A stretch of DNA of 64,000 nucleotides from Bacillus sp. CH30_1T (GTDB taxonomy: Bacteria; Bacillota; Bacilli; Bacillales; Bacillaceae_B). Where the stretch lies: contig NZ_VTUY01000001.1 in NCBI RefSeq assembly GCF_008364765.1, positions 125,526 to 189,525 of the forward strand, in the 5' to 3' direction. The number at the start of each line of letters is the position of its first letter. Position 1 is the first letter of the stretch. This document shows, one piece after another, positions 41,831-50,866 of this stretch. The translations under genes and the position numbers were made by a program. Under the pieces are notes generated by a model. That model saw only the letters and a program-made list of their open reading frames with translations. It was not told the origin of the DNA and ran no database searches.

Positions 41831-44800
41831 TTATCTTAATTCATCACTCAAAGGTACAATCACTTCATCCAGCGTAAGTCTCCACTGACGCTTCATCTCC
41901 GGTCCATATTTTAATGGCTTTGCATCCGGATGTACCGCTTTATACTTATCAAATTGCTTGCTGTTAATGATCCCTCCAATATTCGGAATAGGCTCTGAGC
42001 CTATCTCATATTGAACAGCAGAGGAGTGCAGCTCATTTTCTTCCACACACCAAGTGCTCGCGAAATCTTCAATTGCTTTATGATAGGATTTGGTGAAGAA
42101 GCGCCTTTTCACTGCAAAGATATCTTCTTTTATATCAATCTCTTCGGTATCAATGCCATTTAAAATGGTATGGTACACGTCTTTCACAATATCTGATTTA
42201 TTCAGCTTTTGAAGGGCTTTTTCAATTTCGTCACGGATTCCCTGATTATTGGCTGAATACGTTTCTAATAGACGGTCAATATAGGTAGAGTCTATATCAT
42301 AGATCTTAATCGCATTTTCCCCATAAAACTCAATGCCCGAGAAATCAGGGTTCGCGCCATCGCCACCTTCTTCCACTAACGATCCTTTCACCGTGTTGTA
42401 CACCCCAATATATTCTTCCAGGGTCTTCACCTGTTCTTGAAGGGCCTTTGATTTCTCCATCTCATCGTTGTAATCATCATAGGTCACTAACGCTTCGAAC
42501 GCATTATTCAGCTCTTGAAAGGCTTTTACAAATTCAATTCGTTTTTCAAGGGATGAATGCTCATCAATATCTGTAGGGTTTGGCACTAACTTTTGTAATG
42601 ATTTGTGTGCCTTTTTAAAGCGTTTTTTGGATTCGTCATACGTCGGATACACTAGCTTCGATTCATCGTTTTCATTCGAGTATAACTTCGTCGCATCTTG
42701 GACGTTTCGTTCCATGGTCGAAGGTTTTCGGAATGTGACAATTAATCCCTTTGATTTACCAGGATAGGTTCGATTCGTACGAGAGAACGCTTGAATTAAA
42801 TTGGCATAACTTAAGTTCCGATCGACAAATAACGTTTGGATGGTCGGGGCATCAAACCCCGTCAATAAGCGATCCACCACGATCACGAGGTCGATATGCT
42901 TCCCAAACTCTTTGAACTCTGCTTTTTTACGGGCTAGGCGATTATTAATATCTCCATTGTATCGGTCGATATCTTCAATCGACCAGGCTGTATCATAGTA
43001 GCCATTGTACTCTTTGATGATTTGTTTCATTTCATCTTGCGACTCTTTTGACGTTTCTTCATTTTCCTGTAACGAATAGGTGATCGCAATTCGAGGGAAG
43101 TCAGGGTCTTCAATCGTGCGACCTTTTCGAATGGGATGACCCGCAAATTTATTTTCTATCCAATCAGGATCCTTTGTCATTTCTTTAATCGCATGATAGT
43201 ATCGCTTAGCCATATCGATGGAACTTGTGGTTAAAATGGCGGACTTTTGTGGACGACCATTTTCAAAATCAAATTTCGTGTAGGCGTTATCCGGCCGAAA
43301 GATTTTATCAATCACTTTTTTTATGTGGTCATCATCTTCGAACGAAGAGTTTGGAATATACGTTTCCTTCTCTACCCCATCCATTTTATCGATCATTTCG
43401 TTAAGCTCATCATCCGTGCTCTCTGCGTATTTTTCATTTAGACGCAGTTGCTCCAAGATATGATTGTATAAGGAGATGGATTCAATCGTATCTTCGTGTT
43501 CGACTTGGAATCCTAAAACCGAACCATCCTCTAAAGCGTTTTTAATGGTATACGTATGAAGGATTTCTCCATACTGATCACGAGTGGTTCGAGCCAATTG
43601 ACCCTTCGCCTGTTTTTTATTCTCATTGAAGATCGGCGTCCCTGTGAATCCAAACCATGTCGAGTTCGGAAAGAATCCTTTGATGGCTTCCATTCCTTCT
43701 GCACTCAACGCCCGATGACATTCATCCACCACGAATACAATATGCTGCCCAATCAATTTCTTGAAGCGTTGAGATCCGTTCTTTTCTTCCTGTTTTTGAG
43801 CAAAGCGCAAAGCAGCCTCCAGCTTTTGGCGCGTCGTGATAATGACGGTATTGGAATTGCTGTCGGATAGGAGGGTCTCACTTAACTTCTTTGAACTCTC
43901 CGTTCCCACAATTAAGCTGTTGGACTTCGCCGTACCGGAGGAAATACCCGTATTGAACTCGGAGGCGAATTTGGTGAACTCGGTTGTCGTCTGGTTGTCC
44001 AAATCTTTCCGGTCAATGATCATAATGGTGCGATCGACACCGGGTTTCCGAGCTAATAGTTTTGTCGAAACAAAGCTTGTGAGCGTTTTCCCTGAACCCG
44101 TCGCATGCCATACGAATCCAGACTCGTGTTTCATCGCTGAAGTGAATAACGCTTCAATGGCGTGAATTTGATACGGATGCAATACCATTAACGCTTTATT
44201 GTCCTGATCTTCACTAACGATTGTATAATTGGCAATTAATCGGTGCGCATCCGGAATATTTAAGACTTGCTTGACGAATTCATAAAGATTTTCTACTTTG
44301 CGATTATCCGTCGTGCGCCAGCTAAAGACGAATTTCTTATGCATGTCTTTTGGCATCGCATTGGCAAAATAACGCGTCGTCTGTTCATTCGAGATCACAA
44401 AGAGCTGCAGCGTCGAAAAGATGTTATTTCGAAACATCCCTTCCTCCGCGTATTTCTTGATTTGATTGTAGGCTTGGAATACGCCGTCTTTCGCGCTGAC
44501 CTGTTTCAACTCAATCTGAACAATGGGTAATCCATTGATTAAGAGTGTCACATCAAATCTGCGATCACGGCCATCCTCGTTTGCTTTTTGTTTCGCAATT
44601 TGATGAACAATTTCGTATGTAGAGATGCCGCCACCAATGTCCTGATTTGAATACAGCACCAATGACATGGATCCCAAAGAAACATCATCTCGTTCAATCG
44701 AGATGCGGGCAATTCCGTTCTCCCCCTTCAGCCATCTGGCAGCGTCAAAAGGGGTCTGTGTTTTCGATAGCAATTCGGTTTTAATCGCATCAAATTCTTT

Positions 44801-44986
44801 ATCCGAAATGGGATGCTCCCCAATTTCGGATAAGTTATTTCGGGTAATGATTTTCCGTAAATTCTTCCAAAGGTCTTCTTCCGACTTTAAGTCCGGACGG
44901 TAATTCCACTGATTGTGTCCTTCCCCGAGCACTTCAATCAATCGACGTTCTACTGCCAGTTCATCATTATGAGCGATCTTGGTCAC
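41831..44986 (-). CDS. hsdR: Type I restriction enzyme R subunit
   Basis: 1051 residues, GTG start at 44986 after GAGGGAGAAAC. The N-terminal nuclease domain has FDVTLLINGLPIVQIELKQ, giving the PD-ExK residues Asp145, Glu159 and Lys161. Helicase motor: FVWHATGSGKTLTS (Walker A, about 295-301), VVDECHRA (421-424), FTGTPIF, VVDRLLTGFDAP and QAFSRTNR. The C-terminal helical domain from about 895 is of the EcoR124_C type. It is the ATP-dependent translocase and nuclease that works with HsdM and HsdS and cuts unmethylated DNA. Its last 150 residues recur in the protein encoded next. Overall organisation is that of the EcoR124 (type IC) group. Confidence 0.97.
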   Translation of the reverse strand: MTKIAHNDELAVERRLIEVLGEGHNQWNYRPDLKSEEDLWKNLRKIITRNNLSEIGEHPISDKEFDAIKTELLSKTQTPFDAARWLKGENGIARISIERDDVSLGSMSLVLYSNQDIGGGISTYEIVHQIAKQKANEDGRDRRFDVTLLINGLPIVQIELKQVSAKDGVFQAYNQIKKYAEEGMFRNNIFSTLQLFVISNEQTTRYFANAMPKDMHKKFVFSWRTTDNRKVENLYEFVKQVLNIPDAHRLIANYTIVSEDQDNKALMVLHPYQIHAIEALFTSAMKHESGFVWHATGSGKTLTSFVSTKLLARKPGVDRTIMIIDRKDLDNQTTTEFTKFASEFNTGISSGTAKSNSLIVGTESSKKLSETLLSDSNSNTVIITTRQKLEAALRFAQKQEEKNGSQRFKKLIGQHIVFVVDECHRALSAEGMEAIKGFFPNSTWFGFTGTPIFNENKKQAKGQLARTTRDQYGEILHTYTIKNALEDGSVLGFQVEHEDTIESISLYNHILEQLRLNEKYAESTDDELNEMIDKMDGVEKETYIPNSSFEDDDHIKKVIDKIFRPDNAYTKFDFENGRPQKSAILTTSSIDMAKRYYHAIKEMTKDPDWIENKFAGHPIRKGRTIEDPDFPRIAITYSLQENEETSKESQDEMKQIIKEYNGYYDTAWSIEDIDRYNGDINNRLARKKAEFKEFGKHIDLVIVVDRLLTGFDAPTIQTLFVDRNLSYANLIQAFSRTNRTYPGKSKGLIVTFRKPSTMERNVQDATKLYSNENDESKLVYPTYDESKKRFKKAHKSLQKLVPNPTDIDEHSSLEKRIEFVKAFQELNNAFEALVTYDDYNDEMEKSKALQEQVKTLEEYIGVYNTVKGSLVEEGGDGANPDFSGIEFYGENAIKIYDIDSTYIDRLLETYSANNQGIRDEIEKALQKLNKSDIVKDVYHTILNGIDTEEIDIKEDIFAVKRRFFTKSYHKAIEDFASTWCVEENELHSSAVQYEIGSEPIPNIGGIINSKQFDKYKAVHPDAKPLKYGPEMKRQWRLTLDEVIVPLSDELR

Positions 44987-45009
44987 GTTTCTCCCTCTTT
45001 TCTATCCAA

Positions 45010-46173
45010 TTACACAAACATCTTTTGCAGAAAAGCTTTTTTCGTTTCTTTTAATATGTCTAATTCACGTTGATGAAGAGCGATAGTGTCATCTAATTGT
45101 TTGAGGAAATCCCCAATTTTTTGCTGTTCTTCGAGTGAAGTGATATAAATCAGGAATACATCTGTAAAGTCTTTAACTACATGAGGAATATTAGGTGTTC
45201 TATAATGCTTATATATTTTTTCTTGATTATGAACTAATTGCTGATAAATAAAATCAGAATTATTTTTTTCATTAATTGAATAAGCCTTTAATGTTGATCC
45301 TAATACTCCACAAAAACCTTTGTATACAGTGCCCGCTTTAGAACCATCCCATAGTATTATGATATTATCTGCAGAAACATCTTGAATTCCATTTGAATAA
45401 AAGGGGGCACCACCATTTAACCTATTAGCATCTAGATACTCTACTTCACCATCTGAAAATTTACCTAATTGTGCTTTGCCTTTAATTTGCTTTTGAATTA
45501 CTTTGTCTAATGTTACTCTACTCCATTCCCCACTAAAACCATCGAATCGAACCTCTGGAAAGGACTCCCCTTCTTTCGGGAACATTTTTTGTAGGAATCC
45601 TTGTTTGGTTTGTTTGAGGGTGTTTAGTTCTTGCTGATGAAGATAGATAATGTTATCCACCATTTTCAAGAATGAACCTATTTTGATCTGTTCCTTAAGT
45701 TCAGGTATGAAAAATTCGAAATTCTCCACATTAGGTTTGGAGATATTTTGAACCTTTGTCCCAGCTCCTCTTGAACTAAAATATTTACCGTTTCTATTAA
45801 TAGCTTTAGTTAAAAAATTGCTATCCGATTCTTCTTTTGGGGTTAAAGATGCAACCCTTTGATTTAAAACATAATAGTTATTGAAGGGAATTACAGAAGT
45901 TTTTCCAAGTAATCCTGGAGCTTGTTCACTCAAAATCATGACTAAAGTATCTTTTGCCAAAGTGCTCACTTCTGAATCAATAAACTTTTTGGAAGGAACT
46001 AGATTCCCATTAATATCTACTGATTTTAAAGTTATTAATTCGTACTTTCCTTTATTAACTACTTCATTTTCAAAGCTTCCACCATTCCTATAATGAGCTA
46101 CTTCTGCTAACCTACGCTTTTTCCAATCTCCAGAAAACCCAGGAAATCGAATTTCTGGTATATTACTCTTCAC
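45010..46173 (-). CDS. hsdS: Type I restriction enzyme specificity subunit
   Basis: 387 residues with two target recognition domains, each followed by a helical spacer: SLKEQIKIGSFLKMVDNIIYLHQQELNTLKQTKQGFLQKMF-like sequence in the middle and LEEQQKIGDFLKQLDDTIAL with a final KKAFLQKMF. Both TRDs begin with IRFPGFSGDW or VRFDGFSGEW. The GTG start at 46173 lies inside the last codons of hsdM (11-base overlap). It sets the bipartite DNA target of the complex. Confidence 0.96.
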   Translation of the reverse strand: MKSNIPEIRFPGFSGDWKKRRLAEVAHYRNGGSFENEVVNKGKYELITLKSVDINGNLVPSKKFIDSEVSTLAKDTLVMILSEQAPGLLGKTSVIPFNNYYVLNQRVASLTPKEESDSNFLTKAINRNGKYFSSRGAGTKVQNISKPNVENFEFFIPELKEQIKIGSFLKMVDNIIYLHQQELNTLKQTKQGFLQKMFPKEGESFPEVRFDGFSGEWSRVTLDKVIQKQIKGKAQLGKFSDGEVEYLDANRLNGGAPFYSNGIQDVSADNIIILWDGSKAGTVYKGFCGVLGSTLKAYSINEKNNSDFIYQQLVHNQEKIYKHYRTPNIPHVVKDFTDVFLIYITSLEEQQKIGDFLKQLDDTIALHQRELDILKETKKAFLQKMFV

Positions 46174-47755
46174 GATTAAACACCTCTAATGCACCCTTGA
46201 TCCATTCTGCATTTTCTTCATCATATTGTAATGATGAAATCATGTCATATAGACTAGTTTCCAGTTCGGCTTTTTCTTTTCGAATATCTTTAATACTTGC
46301 CCCAATCGCAGCCATATCCACTTTTTCTTCTTCTTCAAACGTATCGACGTATCGAGGGATATTTAAATTGAATTCATTCCCTTTGATTTCCTCAAAGCTC
46401 GCAACATGGGCATATTTCTCCACACACTCTCTTCTTCGATACGTTTCCACAATCTTATCCAGATTTTCTTTCGAAAGTTTGTTTTGATTTTTCCCTTTGA
46501 TAAAATCTTTACTTGCATCGATAAAGAGGACATCGCGCGTTTCACGATTTTTCTTCAGGATAATAACCGTTGTCGGAATAGATGTCCCAAAGAATAAGTT
46601 CCCCGGCATTCCAATAACCGCATCAATACTTCCATCTTCCAACAGCTTCTTCCGGATGACCCCTTCTGCAGCTCCCCGGAACAGGACCCCGTGTGGCAAG
46701 ACAATGGCCATCGTTCCGGAATCCTTCAAGTGATAGAATCCGTGTAACAGGAAGGCAAAGTCTGCTTTGGATTTCGGTGCTAACTTTCCGTACCGGTTGA
46801 AACGGGAATCATCTAAAAACGTGTCATCTGCCGACCATTTGGCTGAATACGGAGGATTCATCAAAACCGAATCAAACGTATACGGTTCATCTGTCGGCCA
46901 GTCCTTGTTCAGTGTATCCCCATTGCGTACACGCATATCTTCTTTATTCACACCATGCAATATCAAGTTCATCTTTGCCAGATTGAAGGTGGTGGTATTC
47001 AATTCCTGACCATGATACTTCACGCTGTCTGGGTAGTTTATATAATTTCGAATATTTAACATCAACGAACCTGATCCCATAGTTGGGTCAAAAACGCTGA
47101 ACAACTTTTTGTCTTCTTGTCCCATCGCCGCAATACGTGCCATCATATCCGATACTTCATGAGGCGTGTAGAATTCTCCTGCTTTCTTGCCAGCTTCTGA
47201 TGCAAATTGACCGATTAAGAATTCATACGCATCCCCAATGACATCACCGCCATGCCCCATTAAGTCAATATGGTTTAGCTTTTTCAGAACTTCTGTAATG
47301 GTAATGTTTCGTTGCTGATCATCTGAACCTAATTTTTTTGATTTCAGATCTACGTCATCAAACAACCCATTAAATTGATCATACTTGGTTGCTAGATCCA
47401 TAAATGCTTTATTTAAGTCATTTAATTGAAACGTGTTTTGTTTCGCTTGATCGGTTAATACATTGAATAAGTGGGCTGGAGCAATATCATAGCCCAGTGT
47501 ATCTACTAATGTTTCGATCAAATCATCTTTGATCTCTTCGTCTGCAAACAAGTCCCTATACAATTGAGTTTGTTTCTCTTGGGTATTGTATTCTTCAAGT
47601 GATTCATCGGCTATGACAACCACTTTTTCTAGTAACTTATCCGATAAATACTTGTAAAAAATTAATCCTAATAAATAGTTTTTGTATTCAGATGCATCCA
47701 TTTTGCTTCGCAAGTTGTCTGCGGCACTAAATAATTTTTGGTTTAACCCTGCCAT
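46163..47755 (-). CDS. hsdM: Type I DNA methyltransferase subunit (N6-adenine)
   Basis: 530 residues. S-adenosylmethionine motif VFDPTMGSGSLML (223-233) and catalytic NPPY (300-303). N-terminal helical domain at 1-150 and GEFYTPHEVSDMMARI just before the catalytic domain are typical of HsdM. It methylates adenines at the HsdS target and forms the M2S core. Ribosome binding site GTGGGGAACATTAC. The gene follows the half-size S-like gene by 27 bases and overlaps hsdS. Confidence 0.97.
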   Translation of the reverse strand: MAGLNQKLFSAADNLRSKMDASEYKNYLLGLIFYKYLSDKLLEKVVVIADESLEEYNTQEKQTQLYRDLFADEEIKDDLIETLVDTLGYDIAPAHLFNVLTDQAKQNTFQLNDLNKAFMDLATKYDQFNGLFDDVDLKSKKLGSDDQQRNITITEVLKKLNHIDLMGHGGDVIGDAYEFLIGQFASEAGKKAGEFYTPHEVSDMMARIAAMGQEDKKLFSVFDPTMGSGSLMLNIRNYINYPDSVKYHGQELNTTTFNLAKMNLILHGVNKEDMRVRNGDTLNKDWPTDEPYTFDSVLMNPPYSAKWSADDTFLDDSRFNRYGKLAPKSKADFAFLLHGFYHLKDSGTMAIVLPHGVLFRGAAEGVIRKKLLEDGSIDAVIGMPGNLFFGTSIPTTVIILKKNRETRDVLFIDASKDFIKGKNQNKLSKENLDKIVETYRRRECVEKYAHVASFEEIKGNEFNLNIPRYVDTFEEEEKVDMAAIGASIKDIRKEKAELETSLYDMISSLQYDEENAEWIKGALEVFNREE

Positions 47756-47782
47756 GTAATGTTCCCCACTTCTTTTCTTAGT

Positions 47783-48349
47783 TTAATGATCTAGTTTTCT
47801 CAACATTTCTAAATAAAGCTGTTCTTCAAGTTTTGCTTGTTGCTTAGCCAACGCTTGCTTCTTTCTCAAGAAGAAATACGCTTTTCCAATGGTTCGTTGT
47901 TTCTCAAGCGTTGGTAACTTGATTTCCAACGCTTTTAATATCGCCGGTGTTAATTTTGGTAAAGTGCTTCCTTGCATCGAAATGGCCATTTGCTTTTTCA
48001 TTGAATACGATTCATTCAACACATAACATAAATAGCTGCTATCCAAACCATCATGTTCGATAATGAGCTTCGCAAAGTTTTGGTTGATTATCTTCCCCTG
48101 GTTTACGTCACTCACTATCCCGGCTTTAGAACTTACAAAGCTGAAAACAACTTCTCCAGGAATGCTCAAATAGCAGTTTTTATGTTTTGAATTCACAATA
48201 CAATACCTAGCTTTTGCATCTAGAAATGTGCCATCTAAATCATTTATTAAATCTTCGTATGAATAAGCCACTAAAGTTAGATCATTTTTCTCGTTTCCTC
48301 TAGAAAGGTTTCTTCCTATCTTAACTGTTAGAATATCTTCAAGTTTCAT
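47783..48349 (-). CDS. Half-size HsdS-like protein with a single recognition domain
   Basis: 188 residues: one target-recognition-like domain (MKLEDILTVKIGRNLSRGNE, IPGEVVFSFVSSKAGIVSDV, SSYLCYVLNESYSMKKQMAI, MQGSTLPKLTPAILKALEIK) and one helical spacer LPTLEKQRTIGKAYFFLRKKQALAKQQ. That is half of a normal HsdS. It is not a broken gene: it has its own ribosome binding site, promoter and clean ends. It heads the operon, before hsdM. Single-TRD HsdS proteins can act as dimers; here it may give a second, symmetric specificity or modulate the full HsdS. Confidence 0.8.
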   Translation of the reverse strand: MKLEDILTVKIGRNLSRGNEKNDLTLVAYSYEDLINDLDGTFLDAKARYCIVNSKHKNCYLSIPGEVVFSFVSSKAGIVSDVNQGKIINQNFAKLIIEHDGLDSSYLCYVLNESYSMKKQMAISMQGSTLPKLTPAILKALEIKLPTLEKQRTIGKAYFFLRKKQALAKQQAKLEEQLYLEMLRKLDH

Positions 48350-48407
48350 AACCCGCCCTCTTAAGAGAAGTATTTTTTAGAAATCACTTCATTTCATCAG
48401 CTACTAA

Positions 48408-48436
48408 ATCTTATCACTCGGGAAGAACTCGATCAA
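48408..48436 (-). promoter_or_regulatory. Promoter of the type I R-M operon
   Basis: On the minus strand TTGATC (48436-48431), a 17-base spacer and TAAGAT (48413-48408) lie about 60 bases before the half-size S gene. Confidence 0.55.
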
Positions 48437-48542
48437 TATTTATATGTATTTTCACCGAATTACACCCCGCCATTCCATGAGAAAAACACAGTTGACCTGT
48501 TTCATTCCTAGAGAGTGGGTCTTAGGACCACATCACAAAACA

Positions 48543-48600
48543 AAAGAAGCACTTGGACGATTCTGATGCTTTTTCTTAATGCAAAAGTAACACGAGAACC
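48543..48600. repeat. Dispersed hairpin repeat between the R-M operon and the MazG-like gene
   Basis: AAGAAGCA at about 48544-48551 pairs with TGCTTTTTCTT at about 48566-48576 around cttggacgattctga; a second half-element (cacgagaacc) follows at 48591-48600. Same family as 24814 and 55950. Confidence 0.6.
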
Positions 48601-48653
48601 ACCCGCTATTTTCCTCTTTCCTATATAATAGGTAAGTTGAAACTTCCAATGAA

Positions 48654-48977
48654 TCAATCCTTTACCTCAATCAAAAACACCTTCTCATGAAATCCCCCAC
48701 GCTTCACAGCCTTATCTTTCCTCACTGATTCTAACTCTTCAAACGTAGATCCATGCTGCTTAGCCAGAGCCCTAACAACCTCTAACAGATCAACAAGCTC
48801 TTCGACCGCTTCTCCATCCGTTTCAGCCGCACAGTATTCATCAAGTTCCTCATATGCTTTTTCTTTCAAATACTTTATGTAGTCTTCATCGTTAAGGACC
48901 TTTGTTGAGTACTCCTTACCTTTACTTTCAATGATTTGTGGGATTTTATCCCGGACTAACTTGTTGTAGGTCGGCAT
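48654..48977 (-). CDS. MazG-like nucleoside triphosphate pyrophosphohydrolase
   Basis: 107 residues. YNKLVRDKIPQIIESKGKEY opens the protein and EKAYEELDEYCAA with EELVDLLEVVRALA gives the ExxE and E-x2-D metal-binding pattern of the all-alpha NTP pyrophosphohydrolase superfamily. The RGGFHEKVFL ending is usual for this small group. Such enzymes cleave non-canonical or excess nucleoside triphosphates, and relatives are found in defence islands. The ATG at 48977 has AGGAGGTCACAAC upstream. Monocistronic. Confidence 0.88.
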   Translation of the reverse strand: MPTYNKLVRDKIPQIIESKGKEYSTKVLNDEDYIKYLKEKAYEELDEYCAAETDGEAVEELVDLLEVVRALAKQHGSTFEELESVRKDKAVKRGGFHEKVFLIEVKD

Positions 48978-49234
48978 GTTGTGACCTCCTATGGATTGTA
49001 TTATCTATATTTTAACATTTTATTAGGTAGTCCATAGAGCAAAGATCGTAGCTCCAGTCCATTTATTATTTTTTTCATTCCCTTTTAGTCATCTTCATAA
49101 GTGATTCATTATGAAAATGAACTGCGGAAAAAATAAATCTTTAGTTTTATACATATTTTTCAATAATCCAACCACCTGTTCGTGGTGTGTGATTACTCCC
49201 GATTTGATAATGGGTTTAAAAAGGGGAGAATTCT

Positions 49235-49498
49235 TTGGTTAAAAAAGAAAATAAGCCTTTTGCGAAAACACTTGGAGAACTATTGAAACGGGGAAGATAT
49301 GAACGTGGAATGACACAGGCGGAGTTTGCCTGGATCATTCACATGTCAGAGGAAGGCTACGGGATGATTGAGCGCGGAAAAAGAATACCAAGTGCACTTA
49401 CACTGAGTAGCATACATAATAAAACAGGAATTAGTATTGACCGAATTTTTCAGGAAATTGATAACATAGAAAAAGAGAAGAAACTCAAAGAGGATTGA
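49235..49498 (+). CDS. Xre-type HTH transcriptional regulator
   Basis: 87 residues, TTG start at 49235 after AAAGGGGAGAATTCT. One helix-turn-helix domain (LGELLKRGRYERGMTQAEFA, GYGMIERGKRIPSALTLSSI) with a charged tail. It probably binds its own promoter. It lies between the R-M operon and the EVE-HNH gene and could regulate one of them or pair with the small downstream protein. The stop codon is directly followed by that second small reading frame. Confidence 0.8.
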   Translation: MVKKENKPFAKTLGELLKRGRYERGMTQAEFAWIIHMSEEGYGMIERGKRIPSALTLSSIHNKTGISIDRIFQEIDNIEKEKKLKED

Positions 49499-49519
49499 CT
49501 TGGTCGTTTAAATGGGGGG

Positions 49520-49723
49520 ATTACCATCAAAAAACAAGAATGGATCCTATTAAAAGGTAAGCAGACATACAGTTTTACAATTGTCGGATTTACCCGTGAA
49601 CATGATTATGGGGAGATATATTTTACAGAAGATAATAGAAGGACTTCTATATATAGGGGTTCGGATGTGAAGGATGTTATAAGGGTGGCAAAAAGAGAAA
49701 GCCGCAGTTTACGACAGGAGTAA
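49520..49723 (+). CDS. Small protein after the Xre gene, apparently with a non-ATG start
   Basis: The frame reads KKQEWILLKGKQTYSFTIVG, FTREHDYGEIYFTEDNRRTS, IYRGSDVKDVIRVAKRESRS and LRQE, then stop at 49721-49723. It has no ATG, GTG or TTG; only ATT (49520) or ATC (49526) follow the GGGGGG run at 49514-49519, and ATC would be spaced correctly. The stop codon of the upstream gene is in the same frame, so a readthrough or shared origin is also possible. About 65 residues; I do not recognise the family. A hairpin covers its end. Confidence 0.5.
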   Translation: MTIKKQEWILLKGKQTYSFTIVGFTREHDYGEIYFTEDNRRTSIYRGSDVKDVIRVAKRESRSLRQE

Positions 49724-49737
49724 GCTACAGCTTTCTT
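49695..49737. terminator. Bidirectional terminator-like hairpin
   Basis: AGAAAGC near 49696 pairs with GCTTTCT near 49730, with inner pairing of GTTTAC and GTAAGC; T-runs on both sides. It separates the small gene from the converging EVE-HNH gene. Confidence 0.6.
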
Positions 49738-49750
49738 ATTCTTTTTATAG

Positions 49751-50767
49751 TCATACTTTCATTTTAAGACGATCTTTCAATTCCTCTACCATTAAATACA
49801 CTCCATTCTCTTTCCTGTGAAGCATCGCATGACAATTCGGACACACAGGAATAAGATCTTCTATCGGATCCACCTGATAACCCTTTTGAATTTCATGTAG
49901 GGGTGTAATATGGTGGACGTGAATGAACTCTCTTCCCACTTCCCCATATGTATCTTGAAAGTTTATTTTACATACTTGGCACTCGGCACCATAATGATCC
50001 ATACACTGCTTGCGGGCAAGAGGATTACGTTCATATGAATTAACAGTAATCGTTTTACGTTCTCCTTCCCACATTTCCAACACTTCGTCAGGATAAACCC
50101 CAGCTGACAAATCCTTATGAAAGAACGACATGATATAGTCACGGAGCTCACCGGTAAGTTTCATGGAACCCTGAATATTCCCTTTCAATCCATGCTCCCT
50201 TAATTGATAAAGAGATAAATCATCCGTATCAACCACATCCACCAAGCGGACACGTGTCTTATCCCCACCAATGGATTGATCATACTTCTCTTGATCTACC
50301 CAAAACGACTGATCATAGATAGTATCATCCGTTTGAACCAATCCCTCTATTACTTCGACCTTATACCTGACCTTTCTAACACTTCCTGAAACATACAAAA
50401 ATAAGATATCACCATTTTCATAGTTGAAGGAACGTTTCCAGTCCAGTGCCTCATAATGGGTGAAGGCTCTCTCTAAGTCATATTCATTTGGATTCGCTGG
50501 CACCAGCCAGATACGACGTGCATTCTTATGGTCTCTGTCTTCTAGTTCCTGGCGACGATTAGCGGCAATCCTTGATGGCGCTATAAAACGATACTCGTCC
50601 TCTTCGAAATGGTAGGGAATATTGTACACATACCCCCTTTCGATGGGATCATAGCATTTTGACTTCTTTAGATTGAGATGATTAGCGAGGTATTCAGCAG
50701 CTTCTTGAATATTAGTAGCTTCATATAATAGTTGATTATTTTTATTGATGGTGATGGGAGTGGGCAT
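49751..50767 (-). CDS. EVE-HNH endonuclease, probable type IV restriction enzyme
   Basis: 338 residues. A central EVE/PUA-like domain (about 80-145: RRIWLVPANPNEYDLERAFT, NGDILFLYVSGSVRKVRYKV) is of the type that binds modified cytosine. The C-terminal HNH site has CQVCKINF, HVHHITPLHE, CPNCHAMLHR, that is a zinc ribbon around a beta-beta-alpha metal nuclease core. The likely job is cutting DNA with modified bases, as in McrA-like enzymes. Ribosome binding site AAGGAGGTATCTA. Stand-alone gene at the edge of the defence island. Confidence 0.88.
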   Translation of the reverse strand: MPTPITINKNNQLLYEATNIQEAAEYLANHLNLKKSKCYDPIERGYVYNIPYHFEEDEYRFIAPSRIAANRRQELEDRDHKNARRIWLVPANPNEYDLERAFTHYEALDWKRSFNYENGDILFLYVSGSVRKVRYKVEVIEGLVQTDDTIYDQSFWVDQEKYDQSIGGDKTRVRLVDVVDTDDLSLYQLREHGLKGNIQGSMKLTGELRDYIMSFFHKDLSAGVYPDEVLEMWEGERKTITVNSYERNPLARKQCMDHYGAECQVCKINFQDTYGEVGREFIHVHHITPLHEIQKGYQVDPIEDLIPVCPNCHAMLHRKENGVYLMVEELKDRLKMKV

Positions 50768-50866
50768 TAGATACCTCCTTGTTTATTTATTCTGAATTCA
50801 AATAGTGGTTAAAACTTCCACCTTTAAGTACGATACTAAGTATATCAAACCACCAAGGAGAAACTC

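Noticed and set aside
45010-47755. Phase-variable hsdS arrangement by inverted repeats
   Set aside because: Only one full hsdS is present, the half-size S gene is on the same strand with a different recognition domain, and I saw no recombinase or inverted TRD repeats.
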